From Candidatus Limivivens intestinipullorum (GTDB taxonomy: Bacteria; Bacillota; Clostridia; Lachnospirales; Lachnospiraceae), in assembly GCA_018711185.1 (NCBI GenBank), contig DVIQ01000052.1, forward strand, positions 1-49,763: a stretch of 49,763 bases of DNA. The letters are read 5' to 3'. The translations under genes and the position numbers were made by a program. This document shows positions 16,564-25,476 of this stretch, one piece after another. Position 1 is the stretch's first letter. Each line of letters opens with the position of its first letter. The notes beneath the pieces are model-generated. The model was not told the DNA's origin and made no database searches. It saw only the letters and a list, made by a program, of their open reading frames with translations.

Positions 16564-17325
16564 TTACAGGAACAGCTCGCATTCTTTTCTTCTGGAGCAG
16601 GCGCTTTGCAGGGCAAGATTTACCGCCAGAAGTTTGGCAGCGCTTACTTTTCTGGCTGAACGGGGACAGACGGAGACACATCGCATGCAGGAGATGCATT
16701 TTCTGGGATTCACGATTCCGGTGTTTCTTGCGGAGATGGCCTGAACCGGGCACTTTTCCCTGCAGAGACCGCACTGGGTACATGCCTTTGTGATTTTAGG
16801 GATCAGAGAGGCGCCGCCGCTTTTCCGGTAGGGACGATTCCCGGGCAGGGAGAGGGGCTGGGAGCTTCCCATGACCAGCTTTTTCCGGATTTGCTGCGCG
16901 AAATTTCGGAGCGTCTCCTGGTCCTTCGCATCTGGCCGCCCAGCGGCATAGCGGCGCGCGATGGAGTGCTCCGCGACGGCGGCTACGGCCGCGACAACAC
17001 GAAATTCGGACTGCTCCGCCAGATCCGACAGCTCCGCCAGAGTGTCATCATAGGCGCGGTTCCCGTATACACACAGAAGAACGGCTTTGGCGTGATTCCC
17101 TTTTAATTTTAAAATGCGGTCTCTGGCCGGAGCGGGTACCCGGCCGCCGTAGGAGGGCACAGCGATCACCGCGGTATCCTCCGGCGCCAGGGGAATCTGC
17201 TTAAAATCTGTCTGGCTGTTGGTGAGGTCCACGGTTAAAATTTCATCGGATAACCCCTGGGACAGCATATCCGCAGCCTTTTTTGTGCCTCCGGTGGGGC
17301 TGAAAATAATCTCACAAATTCTCAT
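16564..17325 (-). CDS. EFR1-type flavodoxin-ferredoxin protein
   Basis: A 253-residue electron-transfer protein of the EFR1 family. The N-terminus is a flavodoxin-like domain with the FMN-phosphate loop FSPTGGTKKAAD and the PSYGGRVP segment. The C-terminus has two 4Fe-4S motifs, CTQCGLCREKCP and CISCMRCVSVCP. Such proteins are common in anaerobic Firmicutes; their partners are mostly unknown. The start at 17325 has AAAGGAGGAA just upstream; eleven further in-frame codons lack a ribosome site. The family usually has about 260 residues, so this copy is complete. Confidence 0.92.
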   Translation of the reverse strand: MRICEIIFSPTGGTKKAADMLSQGLSDEILTVDLTNSQTDFKQIPLAPEDTAVIAVPSYGGRVPAPARDRILKLKGNHAKAVLLCVYGNRAYDDTLAELSDLAEQSEFRVVAAVAAVAEHSIARRYAAGRPDAKDQETLRNFAQQIRKKLVMGSSQPLSLPGNRPYRKSGGASLIPKITKACTQCGLCREKCPVQAISARNTGIVNPRKCISCMRCVSVCPRSARKVSAAKLLAVNLALQSACSRRKECELFL

Positions 17326-17388
17326 GAAAATTCCTCCTTTTGGAAGGTATCCTAGCATTGTCTGCGCGGAAAGTCAAGAAACGGTTGC

Positions 17389-17413
17389 TACGGTTCAGCA
17401 AGGCTGAACCGTA
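17389..17413. repeat. GGTTCAGC-type hairpin, copy 2
   Basis: TACGGTTCAGC (17389-17399) pairs perfectly with GCTGAACCGTA (17403-17413) around an AAG loop. It lies between the divergent EFR1 and Big2 genes. Confidence 0.8.
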
Positions 17414-17432
17414 ACTTTTCGAAAAGTCGGGG

Positions 17433-17461
17433 TTTTCGGAGAAAGTATTTTGTGCTAAGAT
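17433..17461 (+). promoter_or_regulatory. Possible promoter of the Big2 protein gene
   Basis: TAAGAT (17456-17461) with a TG one base before it forms an extended -10. The matching -35, TTTTCG (17433-17438), is weak and lies in a CGAAAA/TTTTCG hairpin. Confidence 0.4.
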
Positions 17462-17506
17462 AATAGAAAAAGGGCAACGGGGGTTTGCTATGGAGGAGGA
17501 GATTAA

Positions 17507-18322
17507 ATGAGAAGGTACCTGAAAATACTGCTGGTTCTGCTGTTTGCTGTTGGAGTCAGCCCGCAGATTTTTCTGCGTTCCGGTATTCAGGCGGAGGCTG
17601 CTAAAGCTGTGACCATGAGCTATGAAGGAAAGAAGGAGTTTCGTCTGGCGTCCGGCACGATCCGGCAGAATGATAAGGCGAAGCTTGTGATCAACAGCAA
17701 AATCCGCAAAAAGTGTACCAAAATCCGCTGGAAATCTTCCAACTCCAAAATCGCGTCGGTGAGCTCTTCCGGCGTTGTCACCGCAAAGCGGGTGGGGACC
17801 TGCACGATTACCACGGAATATACTTATAAGAAGAAACGCTATCGCGTGAAGACCTCCATCAAGGTGGTCTCCAGATGGGATGCGGAAAAGAGAAAGTTTC
17901 CCAACGGCAAATACTGGAACAGTTCGAATGAGGACAAGTATACGAATTACCCCTGCAGCCACCATCTGATGGATTATTACGGCTCATACACCCTGGGCTG
18001 CGACAGCCCGATCGTCACCTGCTCCATCGCAGGGGAGATCAGCCGGGGAACCCAGTGCCACGGCTTTGCCCTGAAGGTGGCCATGGACGTATACGGTGAT
18101 GGAAATCTGAAAAAATGGAAAAAGACAACGAAATTCCGCCGATTTAAAGAGGGGGATATCATACGCTGGAACAGCCATACGATTATCGTTACGGGAGCCA
18201 AAGGAAATACGATTTATTTCGCGGACTGCAACCGCACAGGCCTGTGCCGGATCAGCTGGAAGGGTGTCACGAGCCTGAACACTCTGAAAAACGGATTCCG
18301 CTACGCGTATATCCGTAAATAA
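17507..18322 (+). CDS. Secreted Big2-domain protein with papain-like C-terminus
   Basis: A 271-residue exported protein. Residues 1-31 are a signal peptide (YLKILLVLLFAVGVSPQIF, cleavage near IQAEA). Residues about 35-120 form a Big2 immunoglobulin-like domain: WKSSNSKIASVSSSGVVTAK and GTCTITTEY are its hallmarks. The rest resembles an NlpC/CHAP papain-like fold, with a Cys in GTQCHGFALKVAMDVYG, a His in WNSHTIIVTG and a polar residue in FADCN. The catalytic assignment is an inference from spacing, since the Cys-His order fits but the family is not certain. ATG 17507 follows GGAGGAG. Probable role: wall- or peptide-directed hydrolase or amidase. Confidence 0.75.
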   Translation: MRRYLKILLVLLFAVGVSPQIFLRSGIQAEAAKAVTMSYEGKKEFRLASGTIRQNDKAKLVINSKIRKKCTKIRWKSSNSKIASVSSSGVVTAKRVGTCTITTEYTYKKKRYRVKTSIKVVSRWDAEKRKFPNGKYWNSSNEDKYTNYPCSHHLMDYYGSYTLGCDSPIVTCSIAGEISRGTQCHGFALKVAMDVYGDGNLKKWKKTTKFRRFKEGDIIRWNSHTIIVTGAKGNTIYFADCNRTGLCRISWKGVTSLNTLKNGFRYAYIRK

Positions 18323-18362
18323 ATGTAACCGTTCCAGATCTGCGCACGCGCCGCGCCTTCTT

Positions 18363-19325
18363 TTAAGGGGAAGGCTCCGGAGCCGTCCGTCCTGCCCGGG
18401 CGATGTCCAGGAAAGCTTCCATGGCGCGGCTCACGTAGCGCCCCCTTTTCTGGTAGATCCAGATGCGCCGCTGGCTTAGAGGACCGCTGAGCTTATAGTA
18501 TGTTACGTTCGGATGAGGCGGGACGCTTCGGACCAGGGTGTCGCTGATAAAGGAAATTCCCATGCCGGAGTCCGTCAGATTGTAGGCGGTGACCTGCTGG
18601 TCCAGTTCAAGGACAACGCGGGGGGTGAAACCCGCCTGGAGGCAGAGGGCCATCTGACGCTGCCGTGTGTCGTTTTCCGGCTTCAGAAAGACGAAAGGTT
18701 CATCCTTAAAAAGCGCCAGAGGTACGCAGGGAATTCCGTCTGTCAGGTGCGCGCCGTGGCGGATGTGCTCCCCGGGGAGCCGGTAGGCCGCGGCCGTGCG
18801 GTTTACGGCAAAGGAGGAGGGAACGGCCAGGAGAAGCTCCTCTGTCCGCAGAAGCATCCGGGAAAACAGTTCCTCGGAGAAGCTGGAATTGTCCGCCACC
18901 AGATCCACGCTCCCTGCCAGGAGAAGCTGCTCTAAGGCAGAGCTGGACTCCTCCACCAGACGCACGGTGACCTTGGGGTACCGGCGGCTGAAGGCGCCGA
19001 TCAGGGGCGGCAGGACATAGGAGGAAAACAGATGGCTTCCGCCAAGGATCAGGCAGCCGGTCTGGAGGCCGTTCAGATCCGTCAGATAATTGGAAAACTC
19101 ATTTTCCACCGCCAGAATGCGCTCGACGCAGTCAATGTATTTCTGTCCGCACTCCGTCAGGCTTACGGGGCTCGTGCTTCGGTCAAAGATGGGATTCCCG
19201 ATCCGGCTTTCCTCCCGCTTGACGGCGGCGCTTAAAGAGGGCTGGGAAATGTAAAGACTTTTGGCAGCTTTGGAAAAGCTGCCTTCTTTGTATACACGAT
19301 ACACGTATTCTTTCCCCTCAAACAT
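18363..19325 (-). CDS. LysR family transcriptional regulator
   Basis: A 320-residue LTTR. The N-terminal winged helix carries GSFSKAAKSLYISQPSLSAA and the linker helix follows. The C-terminal periplasmic-binding-like effector domain includes GCLILGGSHLFSSYVLPPLI and GMGISFISDTLV. The ATG at 19325 is chosen because GGAGG lies six bases before it; the GTG at 19328 is too close. It is transcribed away from the aspartase gene across 130 bases, the classic arrangement for a LysR activator of its divergent neighbour. A T-N11-A site lies between them. The inducer is unknown; aspartate or a related dicarboxylate is a guess. Confidence 0.93.
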   Translation of the reverse strand: MFEGKEYVYRVYKEGSFSKAAKSLYISQPSLSAAVKREESRIGNPIFDRSTSPVSLTECGQKYIDCVERILAVENEFSNYLTDLNGLQTGCLILGGSHLFSSYVLPPLIGAFSRRYPKVTVRLVEESSSALEQLLLAGSVDLVADNSSFSEELFSRMLLRTEELLLAVPSSFAVNRTAAAYRLPGEHIRHGAHLTDGIPCVPLALFKDEPFVFLKPENDTRQRQMALCLQAGFTPRVVLELDQQVTAYNLTDSGMGISFISDTLVRSVPPHPNVTYYKLSGPLSQRRIWIYQKRGRYVSRAMEAFLDIARAGRTAPEPSP

Positions 19326-19360
19326 CACATACCTCCGAACTTTATGATATAGGATAAATT

Positions 19361-19375
19361 CTATAGAAAGTATAG
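19361..19375. promoter_or_regulatory. Putative LysR operator
   Basis: CTATAGAAAGTATAG is an interrupted palindrome (CTATA and TATAG around five bases) that fits the T-N11-A LysR box. It lies in the divergent region, about 27 bases upstream of the aspA -10 region's -35 partner box. Confidence 0.55.
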
Positions 19376-19387
19376 AAATATAAGTAT

Positions 19388-19416
19388 TTGATTATATTTT
19401 ACCACCTGTCTATAAT
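19388..19416 (+). promoter_or_regulatory. Promoter of aspA
   Basis: TTGATT (19388-19393) and TATAAT (19411-19416) are separated by 17 bases. The start codon lies 40 bases downstream. Confidence 0.75.
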
Positions 19417-19455
19417 GATGGCAAGAAACCAATGAAGTATTGCGGAGGGATAAAA

Positions 19456-20910
19456 ATGGTTGAGAAGGAAAAAGTAAACGGTGTAGATTATCGGACAGAG
19501 CGGGATTCCATCGGAACAAAAGCGGTTCCGGAGGATGTGTATTACGGCGTCCAGTCTTTGCGGGCGGCGGAGAATTTCCATATCACGGGCCTGTTCATGC
19601 ATCCGGAAATCATAAACAGCCTGGCCTATATTAAAAAGGCCGCGGCGATTACCAACTGTGAGGCGGGGCTTCTGGACAAGAAGATGACGAATGCCATTGT
19701 GGAGGCCTGCGATGAAATCCTGGCAGGAAAGCTTCATAAGGATTTTATTGTGGATCCTATTCAGGGCGGCGCGGGCACTTCCATCAATATGAACGCCAAC
19801 GAAGTCATCGCCAACCGGGCCATTGAGATCCTGGGAGGCGAAAAGGGAGATTATTCGGTGGTCAACCCGAATGACCATGTAAACTGCAGCCAGTCCACCA
19901 ACGACGTCATTCCCACGGCCGGAAAGATGACGTCCCTGCGCCTTCTGCACCGGACGAAAAAGGAGCTGGTTCGTCTGCATGAGGCTCTGGAGAAAAAGGC
20001 GGCAGAATTTGACCATGTTCTGAAGATGGGAAGAACCCAGATGCAGGACGCGGTGCCCATCCGTCTGGGACAGGAGTTTAAGGCCTATTCCGTGGCGATT
20101 ATGCGGGATATTCACCGGATGGACAAGGCTATGGATGAGATGCGTACCGTAAACATGGGCGGTACGGCAGTGGGAACCGGTCTGAATGCCGATCCCCGCT
20201 ATCTGCGCCGGATTGTGCCGAACCTGTCGGAGATCAGCGGCATGGACCTGGTACAGGCCTTTGACCTGATCGACGCCACTCAGAACCTGGATTCCTTCGT
20301 GGCAGTATCCGGAGCGGTGAAGGCCTGCGCCGTGACCCTGTCCAAGATCGCCAATGACCTGCGCCTGATGTCCTCGGGTCCGAGAGCAGGCTTTGGGGAG
20401 ATCAATCTGCCCGCAAGGCAGAACGGTTCTTCCATTATGCCGGGCAAGGTAAACCCCGTTATTCCCGAGGTTGTGAACCAGGTGGCCTTTAACATTATCG
20501 GAAACGACATGACCATTACCATGGCGGCGGAGGCCGGACAGCTTGAGCTGAACGCTTTTGAGCCCATCGTATTCTATTGTCTGTTCCAGTCCATCGATAC
20601 CCTGGGCTACGCGGTACATACCTTTGTGGATAACTGTGTAATGGGCATTACGGCCAACGAAAACCGCTGCCGCTACCTGGTGGAGAACAGCGTTGGCATC
20701 ATCACGGCAATCTGTCCCTATGTGGGCTATCAGAAAGCCGCGGACATTGCCAAGAAGGCCATCCGCACCGGCGATTCCGTCCGCAAACTGATTCTGGAAG
20801 AGGGCATCATGACGGAGGAGGAGCTGGACAAGGTACTGGATCCGGTTTCCATGACCGAGCCGGGCATCATTGGAAAGGGCGCAGTGAAAAATACAAAAGA
20901 GTTGATTTAA
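19456..20910 (+). CDS. aspA: Aspartate ammonia-lyase (aspartase)
   Basis: Reversibly cleaves aspartate to fumarate and ammonia. The 484-residue protein belongs to the fumarase/aspartase superfamily. It shows the substrate-site segments GAGTSINMNANEVIANRA and NPNDHVNCSQSTNDVIPT, and the mobile loop GSSIMPGKVNPVIPE with catalytic Ser325. The IEILGGEKGDY and QMQDAVPI segments favour aspartase over class II fumarase, though I cannot exclude a fumarase without comparison. ATG 19456 follows GCGGAGGGA by five bases; an earlier in-frame ATG at 19432 lacks a site. It is probably controlled by the divergent LysR protein. No terminator was seen right after it. Confidence 0.93.
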   Translation: MVEKEKVNGVDYRTERDSIGTKAVPEDVYYGVQSLRAAENFHITGLFMHPEIINSLAYIKKAAAITNCEAGLLDKKMTNAIVEACDEILAGKLHKDFIVDPIQGGAGTSINMNANEVIANRAIEILGGEKGDYSVVNPNDHVNCSQSTNDVIPTAGKMTSLRLLHRTKKELVRLHEALEKKAAEFDHVLKMGRTQMQDAVPIRLGQEFKAYSVAIMRDIHRMDKAMDEMRTVNMGGTAVGTGLNADPRYLRRIVPNLSEISGMDLVQAFDLIDATQNLDSFVAVSGAVKACAVTLSKIANDLRLMSSGPRAGFGEINLPARQNGSSIMPGKVNPVIPEVVNQVAFNIIGNDMTITMAAEAGQLELNAFEPIVFYCLFQSIDTLGYAVHTFVDNCVMGITANENRCRYLVENSVGIITAICPYVGYQKAADIAKKAIRTGDSVRKLILEEGIMTEEELDKVLDPVSMTEPGIIGKGAVKNTKELI

Positions 20911-20956
20911 AAAATAAATTTCGGTATACTAATACCAGACTGCAGACGTGTTTGGT

Positions 20957-21148
20957 GGCGGTTCGGCGGGGCTGAACCGCCGCAGCGGCCCGGCGTAAAG
21001 TCCAGGGCCGCATTTTTGCGCGATACGCCCGGAGGGTGACCGACGTGCTTGCACGAGCGGGCATCCGACGGGCAACGGACAGCGAACGGCTTTGCCGTGA
21101 GCTGCCCGTGGTATCGCGGGGATAGGGGAAGATTCTCTTCCCCTATCC
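20957..21148. repeat. Palindrome cluster, including GGTTCAGC-type hairpin copy 3
   Basis: No gene is supported between aspA and the MATE gene. GGCGGTTCGGC (20957-20967) pairs with GCTGAACCGCC (20971-20981), the third member of the hairpin family. CGCGATAC (about 21018) faces GTATCGCG (about 21111), and inside are CGTGC/GCACG and a nested CAGC-ACGGC/GCCGT-GCTG stem. GGATAGGGGAAGA (21120-21132) pairs perfectly with TCTTCCCCTATCC (21136-21148). None ends in a T run, so they are not simple terminators. Confidence 0.6.
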
Positions 21149-21223
21149 GATTGTGAAGACCAGCCATGCTGGGAGCCGGAGGCATCGCGCCGGAAAACGC
21201 AGGAGCAGATGGAGGAATACCGA

Positions 21224-22579
21224 ATGAAAAAGACGGATATGCTGCAGGGGAATCCTGGAAAATCCCTTCTGATATTTGCTATGCCCATGATTCTGGGCAA
21301 TTTATTCCAACAATTTTACAATATGACGGACAGCCTGATTGTGGGGCGGTTCGTGGGAGAGGACGCGCTGGCGGCTGTGGGGGCGTCTTATTCTCTGACT
21401 ACGGTGTTCATTATGATCGCCATTGGAGGCGGCATGGGCGCTTCTGTGCTTACCAGCCAGTATCTGGGAGCCGGGCAGCACGGGAAAATGAAAACCTCCG
21501 TGTACACGGCCCTGATTACCTTTCTGATTCTCAGTATTCTTCTGACGGTGTTCGGCCTGGCCATGAATCCCGCGATTCTCCGGGCACTGAATACGCCGGA
21601 AAATATATTCGACGACGCGGTCCTCTATCTGCAGATTTACTTTATGGGACTGCCGTTTCTGTTTATGTACAATATTCTCTCGTCCGTGTTCAACGCCCTG
21701 GGAGAATCAAAAATTCCCTTGTTTTTGCTGATTTTTTCTTCAATTTTGAATGTGATTCTGGACCTTTTCGCGGTGATTTCCCTGCATATGGGCGTGGCCG
21801 GCGTGGCCATTGCCACGGTTTTCGCCCAGGGAATCTCTGCGGTGATTTCCTTCTGCATTCTTCTTGGCCGGCTTCGGCGCTATCCCGCAGAGCCGGGAGA
21901 AAGGATTTCCCTTTTTGACAGGGGAATGCTGCTGCAGGGCACGAAGATCGCCGTACCATCCATTGTTCAGCAGTCCATCGTCAGCATCGGGATGCTGCTG
22001 GTGCAGTCGGTGGTCAACGGGTTCGGCTCATCGGTCCTGGCAGGGTATTCCGCGGCGGGAAGGATCGAGTCCATCTGCATTGTGCCGATGATCGCTACGG
22101 GAAACGCGGTATCCACCTTTACGGCCCAGAACCTGGGAGCCGGCAGGCCGGACCGGGTAAAGCAGGGCTACCGTTCCAGCTATGGGCTGATCCTTTTCTT
22201 CGCCGTGCTGATCTGTGTGATCCTGAACCTTTTCCACCAGGGGATTATCTCCGCCTTTGTGGACGCTCAAAGCGGCGCCAAAGCCTTTGACACGGGCAAC
22301 CGCTATGTAACCTTCCTTTCCTGGTTCTTCTGCCTGATCGGTTTTAAAGCCATTACAGACGGCGTCCTGCGGGGCGCAGGAGATGTGACGGTCTATATGA
22401 TCGCCAACCTGGTAAATCTGGCAATCCGCGTTTCGGCGGCCAATCTTCTGGCGCCGGTATGGGGCGTCCAGGCGGTGTGGTACGCGGTGCCCATGGGCTG
22501 GGGAGCCAATTACCTGATTTCTTTTTGCTGGTATCTGACAGGGCGCTGGAGCAGGAAGCGGCTGATAAAAAAGAGCTGA
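21224..22579 (+). CDS. MATE family multidrug/toxin exporter
   Basis: A 451-residue inner-membrane antiporter with twelve predicted helices, the usual number. The N-terminal half holds GNPGKSLLIFAMPMILGNLF and YNMTDSLIVGRFVGEDALAA; the second half repeats the pattern (GFGSSVLAGYSAAGRIES, MIATGNAVSTFTAQNLGAG). It belongs to the NorM/DinF-like bacterial group; substrate and coupling ion are not evident. ATG 21224 follows GGAGGA by seven bases; an ATG at 21209 overlaps that site and is rejected. The HAD gene follows after 67 bases, possibly in the same transcript. Confidence 0.95.
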   Translation: MKKTDMLQGNPGKSLLIFAMPMILGNLFQQFYNMTDSLIVGRFVGEDALAAVGASYSLTTVFIMIAIGGGMGASVLTSQYLGAGQHGKMKTSVYTALITFLILSILLTVFGLAMNPAILRALNTPENIFDDAVLYLQIYFMGLPFLFMYNILSSVFNALGESKIPLFLLIFSSILNVILDLFAVISLHMGVAGVAIATVFAQGISAVISFCILLGRLRRYPAEPGERISLFDRGMLLQGTKIAVPSIVQQSIVSIGMLLVQSVVNGFGSSVLAGYSAAGRIESICIVPMIATGNAVSTFTAQNLGAGRPDRVKQGYRSSYGLILFFAVLICVILNLFHQGIISAFVDAQSGAKAFDTGNRYVTFLSWFFCLIGFKAITDGVLRGAGDVTVYMIANLVNLAIRVSAANLLAPVWGVQAVWYAVPMGWGANYLISFCWYLTGRWSRKRLIKKS

Positions 22580-22646
22580 TGTGCGCATAACGACCGCGCG
22601 GCCGAAGAAAGAGGGGCGGCGGAAAAAGACAGACGGGAGGAATACA

Positions 22647-23327
22647 ATGGATACAGTACAGAAGAAACGCCCCCTTGCGGCGGTAATTTTTGATATGGAC
22701 GGTCTGATGTTCGACACGGAGCGGATTGTGAAGCGTTCCTGGGACGAGGCGGCCCCGCTTTTGGGCATGGAGCCTCTGGGGCATCATATTTATCACACCC
22801 TGGGAATGAACCTTGCCAGGCGCAGGCAGTATTTTAAGGAAGCATGCGGCCCGGACTTTCCCTTTGAGGAGTTCACGGAGTGCTACCGGGGAATTTCCAG
22901 GGAGATCCTGCGGCGGGAGGGCCTTCCGGTAAAACCCGGGCTGTACGAGCTGCTGGACTGCCTGAAGGAAAAGAAAATCCCAATGGCGGTGGCCACTTCC
23001 TCAAGCGCCCGGCACGCCGGGGAGAATCTGCGGGAAGCCGGGGTGGAGCAGTATTTCTCCTGTATGATTACGGGAGATCAGGTAAAGCGTTCGAAGCCGG
23101 ATCCGGAGATCTACCTTCTGGCCTGCCGGAAGCTGGGCGTGCCGCCAGAGGAAGCCATGGCCCTGGAGGATTCCGCCAACGGTCTGCGGGCAGCGCTGGA
23201 CGCCGGGGTTATGGCGGTGATGGTGCCGGATCTGCTCACGGACCTGCCGGAGCTGGAGCCGTATTTAACCGCAAAGCTGCCCTCGTTGACGGCGGTGCGG
23301 GATTACATAAAGAAAATGTGGCCGTAA
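22647..23327 (+). CDS. HAD-superfamily hydrolase, beta-phosphoglucomutase-like
   Basis: A 226-residue phosphatase or phosphomutase. HAD motif I is FDMDGLMFDTE (nucleophile Asp), motif II is VATSSSARH, and motif III/IV is KRSKPDPEIY with LEDSANGLRAA. The helical cap lies between motifs I and II, as in subclass I proteins. The substrate is unknown; sugar phosphates are typical. ATG 22647 follows GGGAGG by seven bases. It precedes the MoxR gene by 18 bases, so it may be cotranscribed with the MoxR-DUF58 operon. Confidence 0.92.
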   Translation: MDTVQKKRPLAAVIFDMDGLMFDTERIVKRSWDEAAPLLGMEPLGHHIYHTLGMNLARRRQYFKEACGPDFPFEEFTECYRGISREILRREGLPVKPGLYELLDCLKEKKIPMAVATSSSARHAGENLREAGVEQYFSCMITGDQVKRSKPDPEIYLLACRKLGVPPEEAMALEDSANGLRAALDAGVMAVMVPDLLTDLPELEPYLTAKLPSLTAVRDYIKKMWP

Positions 23328-23345
23328 CGGTTTGGGGAGGCGAAC

Positions 23346-24281
23346 ATGAATACAGAAATTTTACAAAAGCTCAGAGAGAATATCGGGAAGGTTATGATCG
23401 GAAACGAGGGCACCATATCGCTGGTGCTGACGAGTCTGCTGGCAGGAGGACACATCCTTTTGGAGGATATGCCGGGAACCGGGAAAACGGTTATGGCCAA
23501 GGCGCTGGCGAAATCCATTCAGGGAGAATTTCGCAGAATTCAGTTTACCCCGGATCTTCTGCCGTCGGATGTGACGGGCCTGAATTATTTTGACGCGAAA
23601 GAAGGAGCCTTTGTGTTTTCCAAAGGCCCGGTTTTCTGCAACGTGCTTTTGGCCGATGAGATTAACCGGGCCACGCCAAAGACCCAGAGCAGCCTTCTGG
23701 AATGCATGGCAGAGGGGCAGGCCACCGTGGATGGCGTTACCCGTCCTTTAAGCGCTCCATTTCTGGTCATCGCTACCCAGAATCCTCTGGAAACCCTTGG
23801 CACTTTTCCACTGCCGGAGGCCCAGCTTGACCGGTTTCTCATGCGGGTTTCCATGGAAGGGCTGGATCCCGGCCAGGAGCGGGCCATGGTGGAACGGTTT
23901 TTGCGGGCGGAACCGCTCCAGACGCTGGAGCCGGTGTGCGGCGTGGAGGAAGTGAAGCAGCTTCAGAAGGAATGTGCCGGTGTGTTCCTTCACCAGGAGC
24001 TTCTGGACTATATGATTGCCGTGGTCCATGCCACCAGAAAGCACAGCGCCGTGGCTTCCGGCGTAAGCCCCAGAGGAACCCTGGCCTTTGTAAGGGCAGC
24101 CCAGGGCTTTGCCCTGGTAAACGGACGGAATTTTGTGACGCCGGAGGACATAAAAGCCGTGGCGGCGCCTGTACTGGCCCACCGGCTGGTGCTGGCCGTC
24201 CAGGAGGACAGCCGCGCGTCCGAGAACAAAATACGGGAAATTTTGGATACGGTGCCGCTCCCCACAGAAAAATGGGAGTAA
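23346..24281 (+). CDS. MoxR family AAA+ ATPase
   Basis: A 311-residue ATPase. Walker A is EDMPGTGKTVMAK, Walker B is NVLLADEINRATPKTQSSLLE (read here in its core ADEINRA), sensor 1 is VIATQNPLE, and SPRGTLAFVRAAQGFAL belongs to the C-terminal lid. MoxR ATPases act as chaperones that assemble or activate partner complexes and usually sit next to DUF58 genes, as here. The ATG follows GGGGAGG by seven bases. First gene of a three-gene module. Confidence 0.96.
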   Translation: MNTEILQKLRENIGKVMIGNEGTISLVLTSLLAGGHILLEDMPGTGKTVMAKALAKSIQGEFRRIQFTPDLLPSDVTGLNYFDAKEGAFVFSKGPVFCNVLLADEINRATPKTQSSLLECMAEGQATVDGVTRPLSAPFLVIATQNPLETLGTFPLPEAQLDRFLMRVSMEGLDPGQERAMVERFLRAEPLQTLEPVCGVEEVKQLQKECAGVFLHQELLDYMIAVVHATRKHSAVASGVSPRGTLAFVRAAQGFALVNGRNFVTPEDIKAVAAPVLAHRLVLAVQEDSRASENKIREILDTVPLPTEKWE

Positions 24282-24304
24282 CGCCAAGGTGAAGAGGGCG
24301 CGCT

Positions 24305-25423
24305 ATGCTGATTGGACTGATTTGCGCTGTGGCTCTGGCCTGGCTGATCCAGAGCCTGGCATATAGAAAATCCTGGGACCGGGGACTGGAGGTTAAGACC
24401 GCGTTTGCCGATTCCTGGGCGTATGAGGGAGAGACGGGAAGTCTCTGGGAAGAGGTGGTCAATGACAAATGGCTGCCTCTTCCAGCTCTGGAGGTGCGCC
24501 TGGCGGTAAGCCGGGGGCTGGTGTTTGAGGGGGAAGCCCGGGAAAATTCCAGCGTGACGGATCAGAGCTACCGCAGAGATATTTTTTCCCTGCTTCCCAG
24601 GCAGAAAGTCGTGCGGACTCTGGATTTTCGCTGCCGGAGACGGGGGTATTACCGGATTACCAGGGCGGAAGTGGTGGGCCGGGATCTGTTTTACGGACAG
24701 GAGTACTACCGGGAATGGAAGCAGGAGACCGGTTTTTACGTGTATCCGGGCAGAGTGGACATCCGCAGAATCCGGTTTCTTTACCAGGCCGTCTCAGGCA
24801 TGATCCTTTCCAAAAGCCGCCTGTATCCGGATCCCTTCGCGTTCTCCGGGATTCGCGAGTACGCCCCGTCGGATCCCATGAACCGGATCAACTGGAAAGC
24901 CTCCGCCAAAAGCCAGAGCCTCATGGTGAATCAGCTGGATTCCACCACCAGCATCCGGGCATCCCTGTTTTTGGATGTGGAGGACAGCGGGATCTGGAAA
25001 CATGAAAGCCTTACGGAGGAAGGCATCCGGGTGGCCGCGTCCCTGGCGGAATGGATGGTGAAAAACGGCATGGAGCTGGAACTCTGGAGCAATGGAAAAA
25101 GCGTCTGTGAGGGGGAACGCTGCCGGGAGCTTCGTATGCATCTGAAGGCCGGGGGCGGAAGTCTGGGAGAGCTGAATCGAAGACTTTCCTGTCTTGAGAC
25201 AGGGTCCGGGCTTCGACAGATCGAGGAGCTGCTTTGGGAGGAAGGAGTGCCGGCGGCGGAATGCCTGTATATTGTGATTAGTAAGGAAAGACCAAAGGCG
25301 GCCCTTGGAGGCAGAAGGATTCTCTGGATCATGCTCTGCGATCCGGGGGAGGAAGAGAGTGAAGAGGAAGCGGGAAGAGGGCTCCCCGGGATTTGGACGG
25401 TGTGCTGGCGCGCCGGGGAGTAA
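24305..25423 (+). CDS. DUF58 domain membrane protein
   Basis: A 372-residue partner of the MoxR ATPase. One membrane helix opens the protein (LIGLICAVALAWLIQSLA). The DUF58 core has the strongly conserved FSGIREYAPSDPMNRINWKA followed by SAKSQSLMVNQ, and a von Willebrand A-like tail (ASLFLDVED). The family normally has two N-terminal helices; here only one is evident. The ribosome site (AAGAGGG) is modest, and the 23-base gap suggests coupled expression with MoxR. Role by family: membrane-linked assembly factor of unknown target. Confidence 0.9.
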   Translation: MLIGLICAVALAWLIQSLAYRKSWDRGLEVKTAFADSWAYEGETGSLWEEVVNDKWLPLPALEVRLAVSRGLVFEGEARENSSVTDQSYRRDIFSLLPRQKVVRTLDFRCRRRGYYRITRAEVVGRDLFYGQEYYREWKQETGFYVYPGRVDIRRIRFLYQAVSGMILSKSRLYPDPFAFSGIREYAPSDPMNRINWKASAKSQSLMVNQLDSTTSIRASLFLDVEDSGIWKHESLTEEGIRVAASLAEWMVKNGMELELWSNGKSVCEGERCRELRMHLKAGGGSLGELNRRLSCLETGSGLRQIEELLWEEGVPAAECLYIVISKERPKAALGGRRILWIMLCDPGEEESEEEAGRGLPGIWTVCWRAGE

Positions 25424-25476
25424 GCGGCCGGGACCTGCCTGCATGACGCGGCGGGTTCGTCTGGAGGAGGAAAAGA

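Noticed and set aside
19399..20619. 406-codon open frame on the minus strand
   Set aside because: Antisense to aspA, which is certain from its signatures.
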